64,000 nt of DNA, from NCBI GenBank assembly GCA_902546095.1, contig CACCIQ010000003.1, forward strand, positions 1 through 64,000, read 5' to 3'. This DNA comes from an uncultured Bacteroidota bacterium. GTDB taxonomy: Bacteria; Bacteroidota; Bacteroidia; Flavobacteriales; Flavobacteriaceae. Both the position numbers and the translations under genes were made by a program. Positions 55,042-63,531 of the stretch are shown here, piece by piece; positions within the stretch are counted from its first letter, which is position 1, and every line of letters starts with the position of its first letter. Under the pieces are notes generated by a model, which saw nothing but the letters and a program-made list of their open reading frames with translations, searched no databases and was not told where the DNA came from.

Positions 55042-55071
55042 TAAAGATTTTTTATCTGATATTTATAACTT

Positions 55072-56097
55072 ATGGAACTTTATAATAAGCTGAGTAAAAA
55101 AGAAAGAATTCAACTAATTGAAAAGGCTGGAGAAAAAAGGTTTACATTATCTTTTTATAAATATCATCATATAAAAAACACTGAAATCTTTAGAAACTTT
55201 TTGTTTGTTGAACTTAACAAATTAGATGTTTTAGGTCGAATTTATATTGCAAAAGAAGGCATTAATGCTCAACTATCATTACCATCAAAAAATATGGAGC
55301 GATTAAAAAAAATCATTGATCAAATTTCCTTTTTAAGAAAAATTAGGCTCAATATCGCTATAGAACATGATGATCATTCTTTTCTAAAACTTAAAATTAA
55401 GATTCGAAAAAAAATTGTTGCTGATGGATTGAAAAATAAAGATTATGATATTAATAAAAATGGTATTCATGTAAATGCAAAAGAATTCAATGAGTTGTTA
55501 GTAAATCAAAATACGATTGCTATTGATATGAGAAATCATTATGAAAGTGAAATTGGCCACTTTGATGGAGCCAATTTACCAGACGTTGATTCTTTTCGAG
55601 AATCTCTTCCAATTATTAACGATAAATATAAAAAATTTAAAAAAACAAAAAATATATTAATGTATTGTACGGGTGGTATTAGATGTGAAAAAGCAAGTGC
55701 TTATATGATTAAAAATGGATACAAAAATGTTTTTCAATTAGAAGGTGGAATAATAGAATATGTACGTCAAGTTAAAAGTCAAAAAATTGAAAATAAATTC
55801 AAAGGAAGAAATTTTGTATTTGACAATAGACTATCTGAAAAGATTTCTGATAAAATAATATCATCTTGTCATCAATGTGGCTTTGCATGTGATCAACATG
55901 TAAATTGTAATAATGATGCTTGTCACTTGCTTTTTTTACAATGTGAGAAGTGTAAAATTAAATTTGATGGTTGTTGCAGTTCAGAATGTAAAGAAATTTA
56001 CTCTCTACCAATTGATGATCAAAAAAAACTAAGAAAAGGGAAAAAGAATAGTAATAAGATTTTTAAAAAAGGGCGGTTTAATCAAAAAGTATTTTAA
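55072..56097 (+). CDS. trhO: tRNA uridine(34) hydroxylase TrhO (rhodanese family)
   Basis: TrhO hydroxylates U34 of certain tRNAs using oxygen. The 341-residue protein has the N-terminal TrhO domain (GRIYIAKEGINAQLS near residue 60), a rhodanese domain with AIDMRNHYESEIGHF and the cysteine centre YCTGGIRCEKASAYM near residue 198, and a C-terminal zinc-ribbon-like Cys-rich segment (CHQCGFACDQHVNC, then CEKCKIKFDGCC) as in the long TrhO type. The next gene follows two bases after its stop. Confidence 0.93.
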   Translation: MELYNKLSKKERIQLIEKAGEKRFTLSFYKYHHIKNTEIFRNFLFVELNKLDVLGRIYIAKEGINAQLSLPSKNMERLKKIIDQISFLRKIRLNIAIEHDDHSFLKLKIKIRKKIVADGLKNKDYDINKNGIHVNAKEFNELLVNQNTIAIDMRNHYESEIGHFDGANLPDVDSFRESLPIINDKYKKFKKTKNILMYCTGGIRCEKASAYMIKNGYKNVFQLEGGIIEYVRQVKSQKIENKFKGRNFVFDNRLSEKISDKIISSCHQCGFACDQHVNCNNDACHLLFLQCEKCKIKFDGCCSSECKEIYSLPIDDQKKLRKGKKNSNKIFKKGRFNQKVF

Positions 56098-56098
56098 T

Positions 56099-56590
56099 TT
56101 GAATTTTAAAAAAACGACTTATATCATCATAGTTTTATTATCAGCAATATCATGCAGAAATGAAAATATGATATTCATAGATTTCGAAGATTTAAATGGA
56201 AGTTGGGTTAGAAGTAATGAATTAAATTTCTTATTTGAATCGGATAATTCAATTTTAGACTTTAGTCTTGCATTAAGGACTGATTCTAGATATCCCTTTT
56301 CAAATATTTTTCTCATTTCATCAATACAAAATAATAATTATGTAATATCTGACACTATAGAATATTCTTTTGAAAATAATGAGACAAAATGGTATGAAAT
56401 TAAACCGTCTGGCATAAAAAACAATAAGATATTACTCAAAAAAGATTTAAAAATAGATGAGGGCAATGTAATTGTAAAACTTAAACACTCTATTAGATAT
56501 TTAGACAGTATTGTTCCACTAACAAAATTAGATGGTATCTTAGATGTTGGATTAATAGTTGAAAAATCAATATTAAATGAAAAAATATAG
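56099..56590 (+). CDS. gldH: Gliding motility lipoprotein GldH
   Basis: GldH belongs to the gliding-motility set of flavobacteria. The 163-residue protein starts with TTG (MNFKKTTYIIIVLLSAISC lipoprotein signal) and has GSWVRSNELNF, then YPFSNIFLIS near residue 63, DTIEYSF, and the terminal LDGILDVGLIVE, all matching GldH. Its neighbourhood is typical: it is next to a class A penicillin-binding protein gene, here overlapping it by 14 bases. This indicates gliding or T9SS-linked lineage, although none of the other gld genes is in the window. Confidence 0.85.
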   Translation: MNFKKTTYIIIVLLSAISCRNENMIFIDFEDLNGSWVRSNELNFLFESDNSILDFSLALRTDSRYPFSNIFLISSIQNNNYVISDTIEYSFENNETKWYEIKPSGIKNNKILLKKDLKIDEGNVIVKLKHSIRYLDSIVPLTKLDGILDVGLIVEKSILNEKI

Positions 56591-58871
56591 ATTTCAAGTC
56601 ATCATTTTTTGGCTCATTTTCTCTGTTTTTATTACCTGTCTTTATGGTGTTTTTTATTTAGCATCGACTGGTAAACTGGGTGAAATGCCTGATTTTAGGC
56701 AGCTTGAAAATCCTAAGACAAATTTTGCTTCTGAAATAATCTCGTCAGACAATAAAGTTTTAGGTAAATATTATTTTAATGATAATAGAACCCCTATTGA
56801 TTATGATGAGCTTAACCCACAAACAGTTGAGGCGCTGATTGCAATTGAAGATGAAAGATTTTATAGTCACCCAGGTATTGATTTAAAAGCTACAATAAGA
56901 GCTATTGTTTTTTTAAATACTAGAGGAGGAGCAAGTACAATTTCCCAACAATTAGCAAGGCAGTTATTTGTTGGCGTTAGATCTAGAAATATTTTTCAAG
57001 CAATTGTTCAAAAAATCAAAGAGTGGGTTATTGCAGTTGAATTAGAAAAACAGTACACCAAAGAAGAAATTATTACCATGTACTTAAATATTTATGATTT
57101 TGGGTACTATGGAGATGGCATTAAATCCGCTTCTAACATATATTTTTCTAAAGAACCCAATGAACTAAAAATTGAAGAATCTGCTATGCTAGTTGGAATG
57201 CTTCAAAATTCATCTTTATATGATCCAATTAGAAGACCTGAAATTACTACTAAAAGAAGAAACCTAGTTTTTAATCAGATGGAGAAAAATGGGTATATAT
57301 CAACCAAAGAAAAAGATTCACTAAAAGGTCTTCCATTAGAATTAAATTTTAATCCTCAATCTCATAGGAGAGGTTTGGCCACGTACTTTCGATCATACTT
57401 AAGAGGATTTATGAAAAAATGGACAGATGAAAATCTGAAGAAAGATGGCACTAAATATAATCTTTATGTTGATGGACTAAAAATTTATACAACTGTTAAT
57501 GCAGAAATGCAACAGTATGCTGAAGAGGCTGTAGGTGAACACATGAAGAATTTGCAAAAAGAATTTTTTATACAAAATGATACCCTTTCGACAGCACCAT
57601 TTAGAGATTTAGAGGAGGATGATGAAGAAGCAATTATGAATAGAACCATGAAAAGGTCTGAAAGATGGAGAAAAATGAGACTGGCAGGAAAGTCAAATGA
57701 AGAAATTGAGGCATCGTTTGAAATACCAACGAAGATGACTATTTTTTCTTGGGAAGGTGATATTGACACAATTATGAAGCCAATAGATTCAATTAGATAC
57801 TACAAACATTTTCTTCAAGCTGGTATGATGTCAATGAATCCGAAAAATGGGCATGTTATGGCTTGGGTCGGAGGGATCAATTACAGAAACTTTCAGTATG
57901 ATCATGTGATGCAAAGTAAGAGGCAAATTGGCTCCACATTTAAACCATTTTTATATGCAACTGCAATAGATCAACTGAAATTATCACCATGTGATGCATT
58001 TCCAGATATGATTCATTGTATAGAACCATATAAATACGGAAATCCAGAACCATGGTGCCCAACAAACTCTAGTGACAAATATGGCGGTGTTAGAACATTA
58101 AGCAATGCATTAGCTAATTCTAAAAATACTATAAGTGCTCAACTAATTGATAAAGTAGGTCCAAAACCAGTAGCAGATCTGGCAAGAAATTTAGGTGTTT
58201 CTTCAAATGTTCCAAATGTACCAGCAATAGCACTGGGAACACCGGATTTAAGTGTGTATGAAATGGTTGGTGCATACGGGGCCTTTGCCAACAAAGGAAT
58301 ATATGTAAAGCCAGTAATGGTAACAAGAATAGAAGACAAAAACGGTACGTTGATATATCAATATAAGCCAGAGACCAAAGATGTATTGAGCGAAGAATCA
58401 TCATATGTTACTTTAAAATTGTTAGAGGGTGTTACAAAGTTTGGATCAGGTGCTAGATTAAGACATAATATCCCAGAGGAAGAAAGAAATTATGTGTACA
58501 AAAATGTTGTTACAGGATATCCATATGAATTCACTAATGCTATAGCTGGAAAAACAGGCACTACACAAAATCAAAGCGACGGTTGGTTCATTGGCATGGT
58601 TCCAAATTTAGTTACTGGAGTGTGGGTTGGAGGTGAAGATCGTTCGATTCACTTTGAAGAAATTGCATTTGGACAAGGAGCTACTATGTCTCTCCCAATT
58701 TGGGGATTGTTCATGAAAAAATGTTATGAAAGTGAGGCACTAAATGTATCAAAAGAAGATTTTGAAGAGCCTGAAGAACTTGATATAATCATAGACTGTT
58801 CAAAAATAAAACCAATTGAAATTGAAGATGAAAGTGAGGATATTAATGATTTATTAGGAATTGGGAATTAG
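56577..58871 (+). CDS. Penicillin-binding protein 1A (GT51 and transpeptidase)
   Basis: A bifunctional peptidoglycan polymerase of the inner membrane. The 764-residue protein has one N-terminal transmembrane helix, the GT51 block EDERFYSHPGID (about 95) and ASTISQQLARQLF (about 121), and the transpeptidase motifs S-T-F-K in IGSTFKPF (about 456), S-K-N near 515 and KTGTTQNQSDGWF near 660. Length is normal. A long acidic insertion with charged repeats (about 340-390) lies between the two domains. The start overlaps gldH. Confidence 0.95.
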   Translation: MKKYRFQVIIFWLIFSVFITCLYGVFYLASTGKLGEMPDFRQLENPKTNFASEIISSDNKVLGKYYFNDNRTPIDYDELNPQTVEALIAIEDERFYSHPGIDLKATIRAIVFLNTRGGASTISQQLARQLFVGVRSRNIFQAIVQKIKEWVIAVELEKQYTKEEIITMYLNIYDFGYYGDGIKSASNIYFSKEPNELKIEESAMLVGMLQNSSLYDPIRRPEITTKRRNLVFNQMEKNGYISTKEKDSLKGLPLELNFNPQSHRRGLATYFRSYLRGFMKKWTDENLKKDGTKYNLYVDGLKIYTTVNAEMQQYAEEAVGEHMKNLQKEFFIQNDTLSTAPFRDLEEDDEEAIMNRTMKRSERWRKMRLAGKSNEEIEASFEIPTKMTIFSWEGDIDTIMKPIDSIRYYKHFLQAGMMSMNPKNGHVMAWVGGINYRNFQYDHVMQSKRQIGSTFKPFLYATAIDQLKLSPCDAFPDMIHCIEPYKYGNPEPWCPTNSSDKYGGVRTLSNALANSKNTISAQLIDKVGPKPVADLARNLGVSSNVPNVPAIALGTPDLSVYEMVGAYGAFANKGIYVKPVMVTRIEDKNGTLIYQYKPETKDVLSEESSYVTLKLLEGVTKFGSGARLRHNIPEEERNYVYKNVVTGYPYEFTNAIAGKTGTTQNQSDGWFIGMVPNLVTGVWVGGEDRSIHFEEIAFGQGATMSLPIWGLFMKKCYESEALNVSKEDFEEPEELDIIIDCSKIKPIEIEDESEDINDLLGIGN

Positions 58872-58874
58872 TAA

Positions 58875-59954
58875 ATGAAAAGATTAATCTCGTTAGATTT
58901 TTTTAGAGGAATAACAATTGCAGGTATGATTATAGTTAATGATCCTGGCAGTTGGTCGCATGTATATGCTCCTTTACTACATGCTGAATGGCATGGGGCA
59001 ACACCTACTGATTTAGTTTTTCCTTTCTTTCTTTTTATAGTTGGTGTTTCAATAACATTGTCGTTAAGTAAACTTAAATCAAATCCAACATCTTCGATTT
59101 ATATCAAAATTTTAAGAAGAACTCTCATTATTTTTGGCTTAGGCATCTTTCTTTCCTTATTTCCAAATTTTGACTTTGAAAACCTAAGAGTCGCTGGTGT
59201 ATTACAAAGAATAGCGCTAGTTTATTTAGCATGTTCCTTATTATTTCTTCACTCAAATTTCAAATCTCAACTTTATATTGGGATTGGTTTGCTCATTTTA
59301 TACTGGGTGTTGATGATGTTTATTCCTTTTAATGGCAATCCTGCTGGCACGCTAGAGCCAGGTGAAAATTTTGCTGCATGGATTGATAGTTTCGTTGTTC
59401 CTGGAAGAATGTATCAGGAGACTTGGGATCCTGAAGGGTTATTTAGTACTGTACCTGCAATTGCTACAGGTATTTCTGGAATGCTCTGCGGAAAATTAAT
59501 ATCTGAATTAAGTAAAACATCCGAAAAAATTATTAAACTATTTTTTTGGGGAACAATAGTACTAATTGTATCACATTTTTGGGATTATACATTTCCAATT
59601 AACAAGCATATATGGACAAGCTCATATGTGTTATACTCATCAGGTTTGGCAATGATTATTCTAGCTGCATCTATGTGGATTATTGATGAAAAAAAATATA
59701 CTTCAAATATTAAATTTGGGTTAGTTTTTGGATCAAATGCAATTGTGGCTTATGTCTTACATGGTATTGTTTGGAGACTCTTTCAATTCCCAATAATCGG
59801 TGGTGTTGGTTTTCAGAAATTTTGGATGGATACTGGAATTGGACTAGGACTATCTCCAAAATTTGTATCACTTGACTGGGCTATATTTTATACTCTTATA
59901 ATTTACATGTTAGTTTATCAATTATATAAGAGAAAAATTTTCATCAAAATTTAA
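58875..59954 (+). CDS. DUF5009-type membrane acyltransferase (heparan-alpha-glucosaminide N-acetyltransferase-like)
   Basis: A 359-residue polytopic membrane protein with about nine or ten hydrophobic segments. The N-terminal LDFFRGITIAGMIIVN and the AEWHGATPTDLVFPFFLFIVGVS block near residue 45 are the signatures of this acyltransferase family; the HGI histidine is near residue 290. Members acetylate glucosamine on glycans from the cytosol side. It lies three bases behind PBP1A and may modify a cell-wall or surface glycan; this is inference. Confidence 0.85.
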   Translation: MKRLISLDFFRGITIAGMIIVNDPGSWSHVYAPLLHAEWHGATPTDLVFPFFLFIVGVSITLSLSKLKSNPTSSIYIKILRRTLIIFGLGIFLSLFPNFDFENLRVAGVLQRIALVYLACSLLFLHSNFKSQLYIGIGLLILYWVLMMFIPFNGNPAGTLEPGENFAAWIDSFVVPGRMYQETWDPEGLFSTVPAIATGISGMLCGKLISELSKTSEKIIKLFFWGTIVLIVSHFWDYTFPINKHIWTSSYVLYSSGLAMIILAASMWIIDEKKYTSNIKFGLVFGSNAIVAYVLHGIVWRLFQFPIIGGVGFQKFWMDTGIGLGLSPKFVSLDWAIFYTLIIYMLVYQLYKRKIFIKI

Positions 59955-59992
59955 TTATCATTACATTTAGCGGTTTAATTAAAGAAATTATT

Positions 59993-60508
59993 ATGAAAAA
60001 TTTAATTTATATACTAATGGGATTATTCCTGTTTACATCATGCGAAACAACTGCTCCGTGTGAATGTGAAAATGGTTCAAATGGATTTATTGAAGGTACA
60101 GAACAATCTATTAATATTGGTTCTGAATCAACAGTTGATGTGTTTAAAAAAATTGATGCTGCATGGGCTGCAAGAGATTACGAAACAATGAAAGCTCATA
60201 TTGCTGATGATGGTAATTATAGATTCTATGATGGAACTGTTGCTACAAATGGAGAAGAATTTGTTGCAAAAGTTGAACAATCTTACCAAGAAGACCTTGC
60301 TAATGGGGTTGCATGGGAATGGACAACAGATTATGCATTTGCAGTTTATCCATCTGAAACTGGTAATGACACTTGGAATGAAAAAGGCCAGTGGGTTAAT
60401 GCTTCATTTACTGGAGCTGATGGATCAGTTATTGTTGAATGGTATCAAATCGATGGAGACCAATTAATAAGTTGGTCACAAACTAAAGGTGAAACTATTA
60501 AAGAATAA
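59993..60508 (+). CDS. NTF2-like lipoprotein, first of a tandem pair
   Basis: A 171-residue lipoprotein with signal MKNLIYILMGLFLFTSC and an NTF2-like domain: VDVFKKIDAAWAARDYETM near residue 46, FYDGTVATNGEEFVAKVE near 75 and IVEWYQIDGDQLISW near the end. It is a clear paralogue of the next gene (same length, same motif order). Directly upstream is a near-promoter box (TACATTTA). Function unknown. Confidence 0.8.
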   Translation: MKNLIYILMGLFLFTSCETTAPCECENGSNGFIEGTEQSINIGSESTVDVFKKIDAAWAARDYETMKAHIADDGNYRFYDGTVATNGEEFVAKVEQSYQEDLANGVAWEWTTDYAFAVYPSETGNDTWNEKGQWVNASFTGADGSVIVEWYQIDGDQLISWSQTKGETIKE

Positions 60509-60510
60509 TT

Positions 60511-61026
60511 ATGAAAAATTATATTTATTTACTTTTTGGTTTAATTATACTTGTAGGGTGTGAAACTACGCCTTGTGACTGTGAAGAAAAAAGCAACGGG
60601 TTTGTTGAAAGAAGCGGACAAACCATAATGCTAGGAAGTGATGCTTCAGTCGAAGTTGTTAAACAAATCGATAATGCTTGGAAAAGCAGAGACTATGAAA
60701 CATTAAAATCATTAGTTGCTGATGATGCTAAACTATATCACGATGATGGTAGAGTTTCTACTGGTGGTGAAGAATTTGTTGCAGCAATTGAAAGTGATTA
60801 TACTGAAATGGTTGCTGAAGGAAAAGAGTGGGATTGGGTTATGAACTTTGCATTTGCTGTAAAGGTTTCTGAGTCTGACGATCCTGAGGAGTTTAATGAT
60901 GATGGTGAATGGGTTAGTGCTCGTTTTACTACAGCGTCTGATGAGATTTATGAAGAGTGGTACTATATTATAGATGGCAAACTTTCTTGGTGGGGATCTG
61001 CCAAAAGAGGATTGTACACAGAATAG
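60511..61026 (+). CDS. NTF2-like lipoprotein, second of a tandem pair
   Basis: Also 171 residues, with signal MKNYIYLLFGLIILVGC and the same motif order (VEVVKQIDNAWKSRDYETL, DDGRVSTGGEEFVAAIE, EEWYYIIDGKLSWWG). The two share perhaps 45% identity by eye, so the duplication is not recent. It follows the first by two bases and ends before a terminator hairpin. Confidence 0.8.
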   Translation: MKNYIYLLFGLIILVGCETTPCDCEEKSNGFVERSGQTIMLGSDASVEVVKQIDNAWKSRDYETLKSLVADDAKLYHDDGRVSTGGEEFVAAIESDYTEMVAEGKEWDWVMNFAFAVKVSESDDPEEFNDDGEWVSARFTTASDEIYEEWYYIIDGKLSWWGSAKRGLYTE

Positions 61027-61048
61027 TATAAACTCATAATTTAATTTT

Positions 61049-61078
61049 AAAAAAGCTCATATAAATATGGGCTTTTTT
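61049..61078 (+). terminator. Intrinsic terminator after the NTF2-like pair
   Basis: The stem AAAAAAGCTCATA/TATGGGCTTTTTT contains one G-T pair and a four-base loop, followed by the T-run. It terminates the tandem lipoprotein genes. The longer reading of the next frame (from 61067) would begin inside this hairpin, which argues for the ATG at 61106. Confidence 0.75.
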
Positions 61079-61105
61079 ATTTTAAAATTTTTTAAAATTC
61101 TAGCA

Positions 61106-61771
61106 ATGAATTTCAATTATAAAAGTGAAAACATTGATATCTATCCTCTTTTTGGTGACTTATTAAAGGGTAAGCCATATGTTTTTGATTTTTCATCAAA
61201 AAATCCTAAAACTCTTGAATATAATTTAAATGATTTTAAGGAATTTAATGATGATATTTTCAATGAATTAAAAAATTCAGGTATGAGTTGGGGGGTTGGA
61301 AAATATTTAGAAGAAAGAAGAAATATCTTAAGAGGATCTATTAATATAATTAATCAAAAGAGAATCTATCATCTTGGTTTGGATATTATAGTTCCCTACA
61401 ATTCATTAGTATGTTGTCCTTTGGATGGTTATGTCCATAAACTCGGCAAGGAAACTCAAAAAGGGAATTATGGTGGTTATTTAGTGCTTAAACATAAAAT
61501 TAAGGATCTGATATTTTATTCATTATATGGGCATCTTAAAACACCCCATAAAGTACAACTAGGACAAAAAATATTAGCAGGACAAGAACTAGGTAGAATT
61601 GGAAAAGAAAGTGACAGCGGTGGATGGTTTTGTCATCTACATTTACAAATAATAACCCAAAAAGCCATGAATGAGGGATATTCAGAATGGGGATATATTT
61701 CGGAGGAACTTCTCACTAAAGTTGAAGAGTACTTTCCTGATCCTAATTTTCTATTTAAATGGCAATTTTAA
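61106..61771 (+). CDS. M23-domain protein without a signal peptide
   Basis: A 221-residue protein with an N-terminal part of about 80 residues (DIYPLFGDLLKGKPYVFDF) and a LytM/M23 domain: YHLGLDIIVP (His and Asp ligands) near residue 92, YSLYGHLKTP near 143 and FCHLHLQII (H-x-H) near 178. All zinc ligands are present, yet no signal peptide or membrane segment is seen. It resembles the middle domain of phosphotransferase-M23-aminotransferase fusions, which suggests a cytoplasmic role other than murein cutting. Start at 61106, after the terminator. Confidence 0.8.
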   Translation: MNFNYKSENIDIYPLFGDLLKGKPYVFDFSSKNPKTLEYNLNDFKEFNDDIFNELKNSGMSWGVGKYLEERRNILRGSINIINQKRIYHLGLDIIVPYNSLVCCPLDGYVHKLGKETQKGNYGGYLVLKHKIKDLIFYSLYGHLKTPHKVQLGQKILAGQELGRIGKESDSGGWFCHLHLQIITQKAMNEGYSEWGYISEELLTKVEEYFPDPNFLFKWQF

Positions 61772-61773
61772 TA

Positions 61774-62232
61774 TTATTTTGAATAAGGCAGAGAAGAATG
61801 GTGCAAAATAATTTTTAAATCTCCAATATCATTTCTCTTGTACACAAAACTATACTCAACTTTTGTTTTTACACCATCATTGTCTGTAAAAAAATAATTG
61901 CCCATTGCAATTGCAATGTCATTGATAATATTGATAGAATTATTTTCAAAATCTACTTTTACCCATGGGTTTAGAGCAAATCCTTTATCCTCGCTAAAAT
62001 CAGAATCAGAGCCTATAAAATAAGATAAAGCTGCCTTTACATCTCCTCTAAACTGAGAATCCGATGCTTTAGTTGGCTTAAACTGAACTATACCATTTTC
62101 ATAATCATACATTTTATTAATGAAATCAATAGTGAACATTCTACACTCTTTTAAAGAATCTTTTAATTCTCCTATTTTAACAATTCCCTTTCCCCATTTT
62201 TCTTGGGCCTTTTCGATTTCTTGAATTTTCAT
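61774..62232 (-). CDS. NTF2-like protein (CaMKII-association-domain type)
   Basis: A 152-residue soluble protein. The sequence EIEKAQEKWGKGIVKIGELK at the N-terminus, GIVQFKPTKASDSQFRGD near residue 48, LSYFIGSDSDFSEDKGFALNPW near 70 and ILHHSSLPY at the end matches a widespread family of NTF2-fold proteins, sometimes misnamed phosphoribosyl-AMP cyclohydrolase. No active-site assignment is possible. A promoter box lies ten bases before the ATG. Confidence 0.75.
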   Translation of the reverse strand: MKIQEIEKAQEKWGKGIVKIGELKDSLKECRMFTIDFINKMYDYENGIVQFKPTKASDSQFRGDVKAALSYFIGSDSDFSEDKGFALNPWVKVDFENNSINIINDIAIAMGNYFFTDNDGVKTKVEYSFVYKRNDIGDLKIILHHSSLPYSK

Positions 62233-62242
62233 AATAGTTAGA

Positions 62243-62250
62243 CAAAATTA
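62243..62250 (-). promoter_or_regulatory. TAnnTTTG -7 element for the NTF2-like protein
   Basis: TAATTTTG on the minus strand, ten bases before the ATG at 62232; the leader would be about three bases. Confidence 0.5.
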
Positions 62251-62271
62251 ATTATAATTTTATGCTTTTAT

Positions 62272-62919
62272 ATGAAAAAACAAATTTCTATTTCAAAAAC
62301 CGGAAAATATTCACAAATTGGAAAATGCTCTAAAAAAATTAATAATGTATGGATTGTTTTACATGGCTATGGAATGCTAAGTGAATATTTTGTAAAGAAA
62401 TTTGACTGCATTATAAATGAAACAACTTTAGTAATTGCACCTGAAGCAACTAATAGGTTTTACTTAGCAAATAATTATACACGAGTTGGTGCTAGCTGGA
62501 TGACAAAGTTAGATAGAGAACAAGAGATTAGTGATAACATTTTATTTTTAGATAAACTTTTTTCAATTATAAAAAAAGAAATCGGGCACGATAACTTTAA
62601 ATTAAATACATTAGGTTTTTCTCAAGGAGGACCCACACTTGTTAGATGGCTAATGTCTAATAAATTAAATACTAATTCCTTGATTTTATGGGGCTCTGAT
62701 ATTCCAAAAGACTCATTAGTAATGGAGAATAAATCTAGGTGGAATTCTATGAATCTTAAGATTGTTATTGGAAAAAATGATGAATACATTAATGAAGAAA
62801 AAAAACAAGAATTTGTTGGAGTTGTTAAATCATATGGGCTAAAATATGATTTGATTGAATATGAAGGAAGTCATAAAATTATTGAAGAAGAACTTAAAAA
62901 GATTGCTAATAGCTTATGA
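62272..62919 (+). CDS. Carboxylesterase/phospholipase-type alpha/beta hydrolase
   Basis: A 215-residue cytoplasmic alpha/beta hydrolase similar to small carboxylesterases. The oxyanion region IVLHGYGM is near residue 30, the nucleophile serine in LGFSQGGPTL near residue 118, Asp in IGKNDEYI near 165 and His in YEGSHKI near 203. Substrate unknown. It overlaps DinB by four bases. Confidence 0.85.
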   Translation: MKKQISISKTGKYSQIGKCSKKINNVWIVLHGYGMLSEYFVKKFDCIINETTLVIAPEATNRFYLANNYTRVGASWMTKLDREQEISDNILFLDKLFSIIKKEIGHDNFKLNTLGFSQGGPTLVRWLMSNKLNTNSLILWGSDIPKDSLVMENKSRWNSMNLKIVIGKNDEYINEEKKQEFVGVVKSYGLKYDLIEYEGSHKIIEEELKKIANSL

Positions 62920-63440
62920 CTGAAAAAATTGAAAATTTAAATAAAGAATTAAGCTTAACTTTTAAAAGACTAAGTAAGTACTCAAACCAAGAAATTAATT
63001 TTAAGCCAAATTCAAAAAAATGGTCTATAGGTGAAAACATGTATCATTTATGGCTAACAGAAATTACCACAGAAAAATATATTAGAAAAAAAACCTCTTA
63101 TCCTGATACTCTTATAAATGTTAGTAAGATTGCAAAGCTTAGATTGAAATTATTAAAACTTATTTTTTTTCTAGGGTTAAAATTTAAAGCACCGAAAATA
63201 GTTGTTGATCCAATTCCTGAGAATGTTGATCTACAGGAGCTTAAAAATAAATGGTTAAAATCAAGGGGTTCGTTTGAAATACTAATTAATAATTTGGATG
63301 AAGAAATTCTTAAAAAAGGTATTTTAAGGCATCCATTGGCCGGAAGAATTGACATGAATATGACTTTAAACTTTCTGCTATCTCATTTTATACATCATAA
63401 GAAGATTATTCATAAATTAGAGAAAAAAATTAATCTATGA
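62916..63440 (+). CDS. DinB-family protein
   Basis: The 174-residue protein fits the DinB four-helix fold: KPNSKKWSIGENMYHLWLTE near residue 30 with the metal-type histidine, and the C-terminal LNFLLSHFIHHKKIIHKL with two more histidines near residue 155-162. DinB proteins include metal-dependent thiol enzymes, but most have no known reaction. The ATGA overlap with the esterase and with the next small gene implies a three-gene translationally coupled string. Confidence 0.82.
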   Translation: MTEKIENLNKELSLTFKRLSKYSNQEINFKPNSKKWSIGENMYHLWLTEITTEKYIRKKTSYPDTLINVSKIAKLRLKLLKLIFFLGLKFKAPKIVVDPIPENVDLQELKNKWLKSRGSFEILINNLDEEILKKGILRHPLAGRIDMNMTLNFLLSHFIHHKKIIHKLEKKINL

Positions 63441-63529
63441 ATTGGGAAGATTGGTACGTAAAAAACAGATGGATAATCTGGTCTGTTGTTGGTGGCTACC
63501 TCCTCTTGAGACTTCTTGCTATACTCTAA
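63437..63529 (+). CDS. Tryptophan-rich membrane peptide, 30 residues
   Basis: An ATG overlapping the DinB stop (ATGA, 63437-63440) opens 30 codons to TAA at 63527. The product has four tryptophans in its N-terminal half (MNWEDWYVKNRWIIW) and then a hydrophobic helix (SVVGGYLLLRLLAIL) long enough to span a membrane. The coupling geometry and the clean membrane pattern argue for a real gene. Function unknown. Confidence 0.5.
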   Translation: MNWEDWYVKNRWIIWSVVGGYLLLRLLAIL

Positions 63530-63531
63530 AC

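Noticed and set aside
61067-61105. Longer reading of the M23 gene from an ATG at 61067
   Set aside because: It begins inside the terminator hairpin and adds only a low-complexity hydrophobic stretch; the ATG at 61106 is more plausible.
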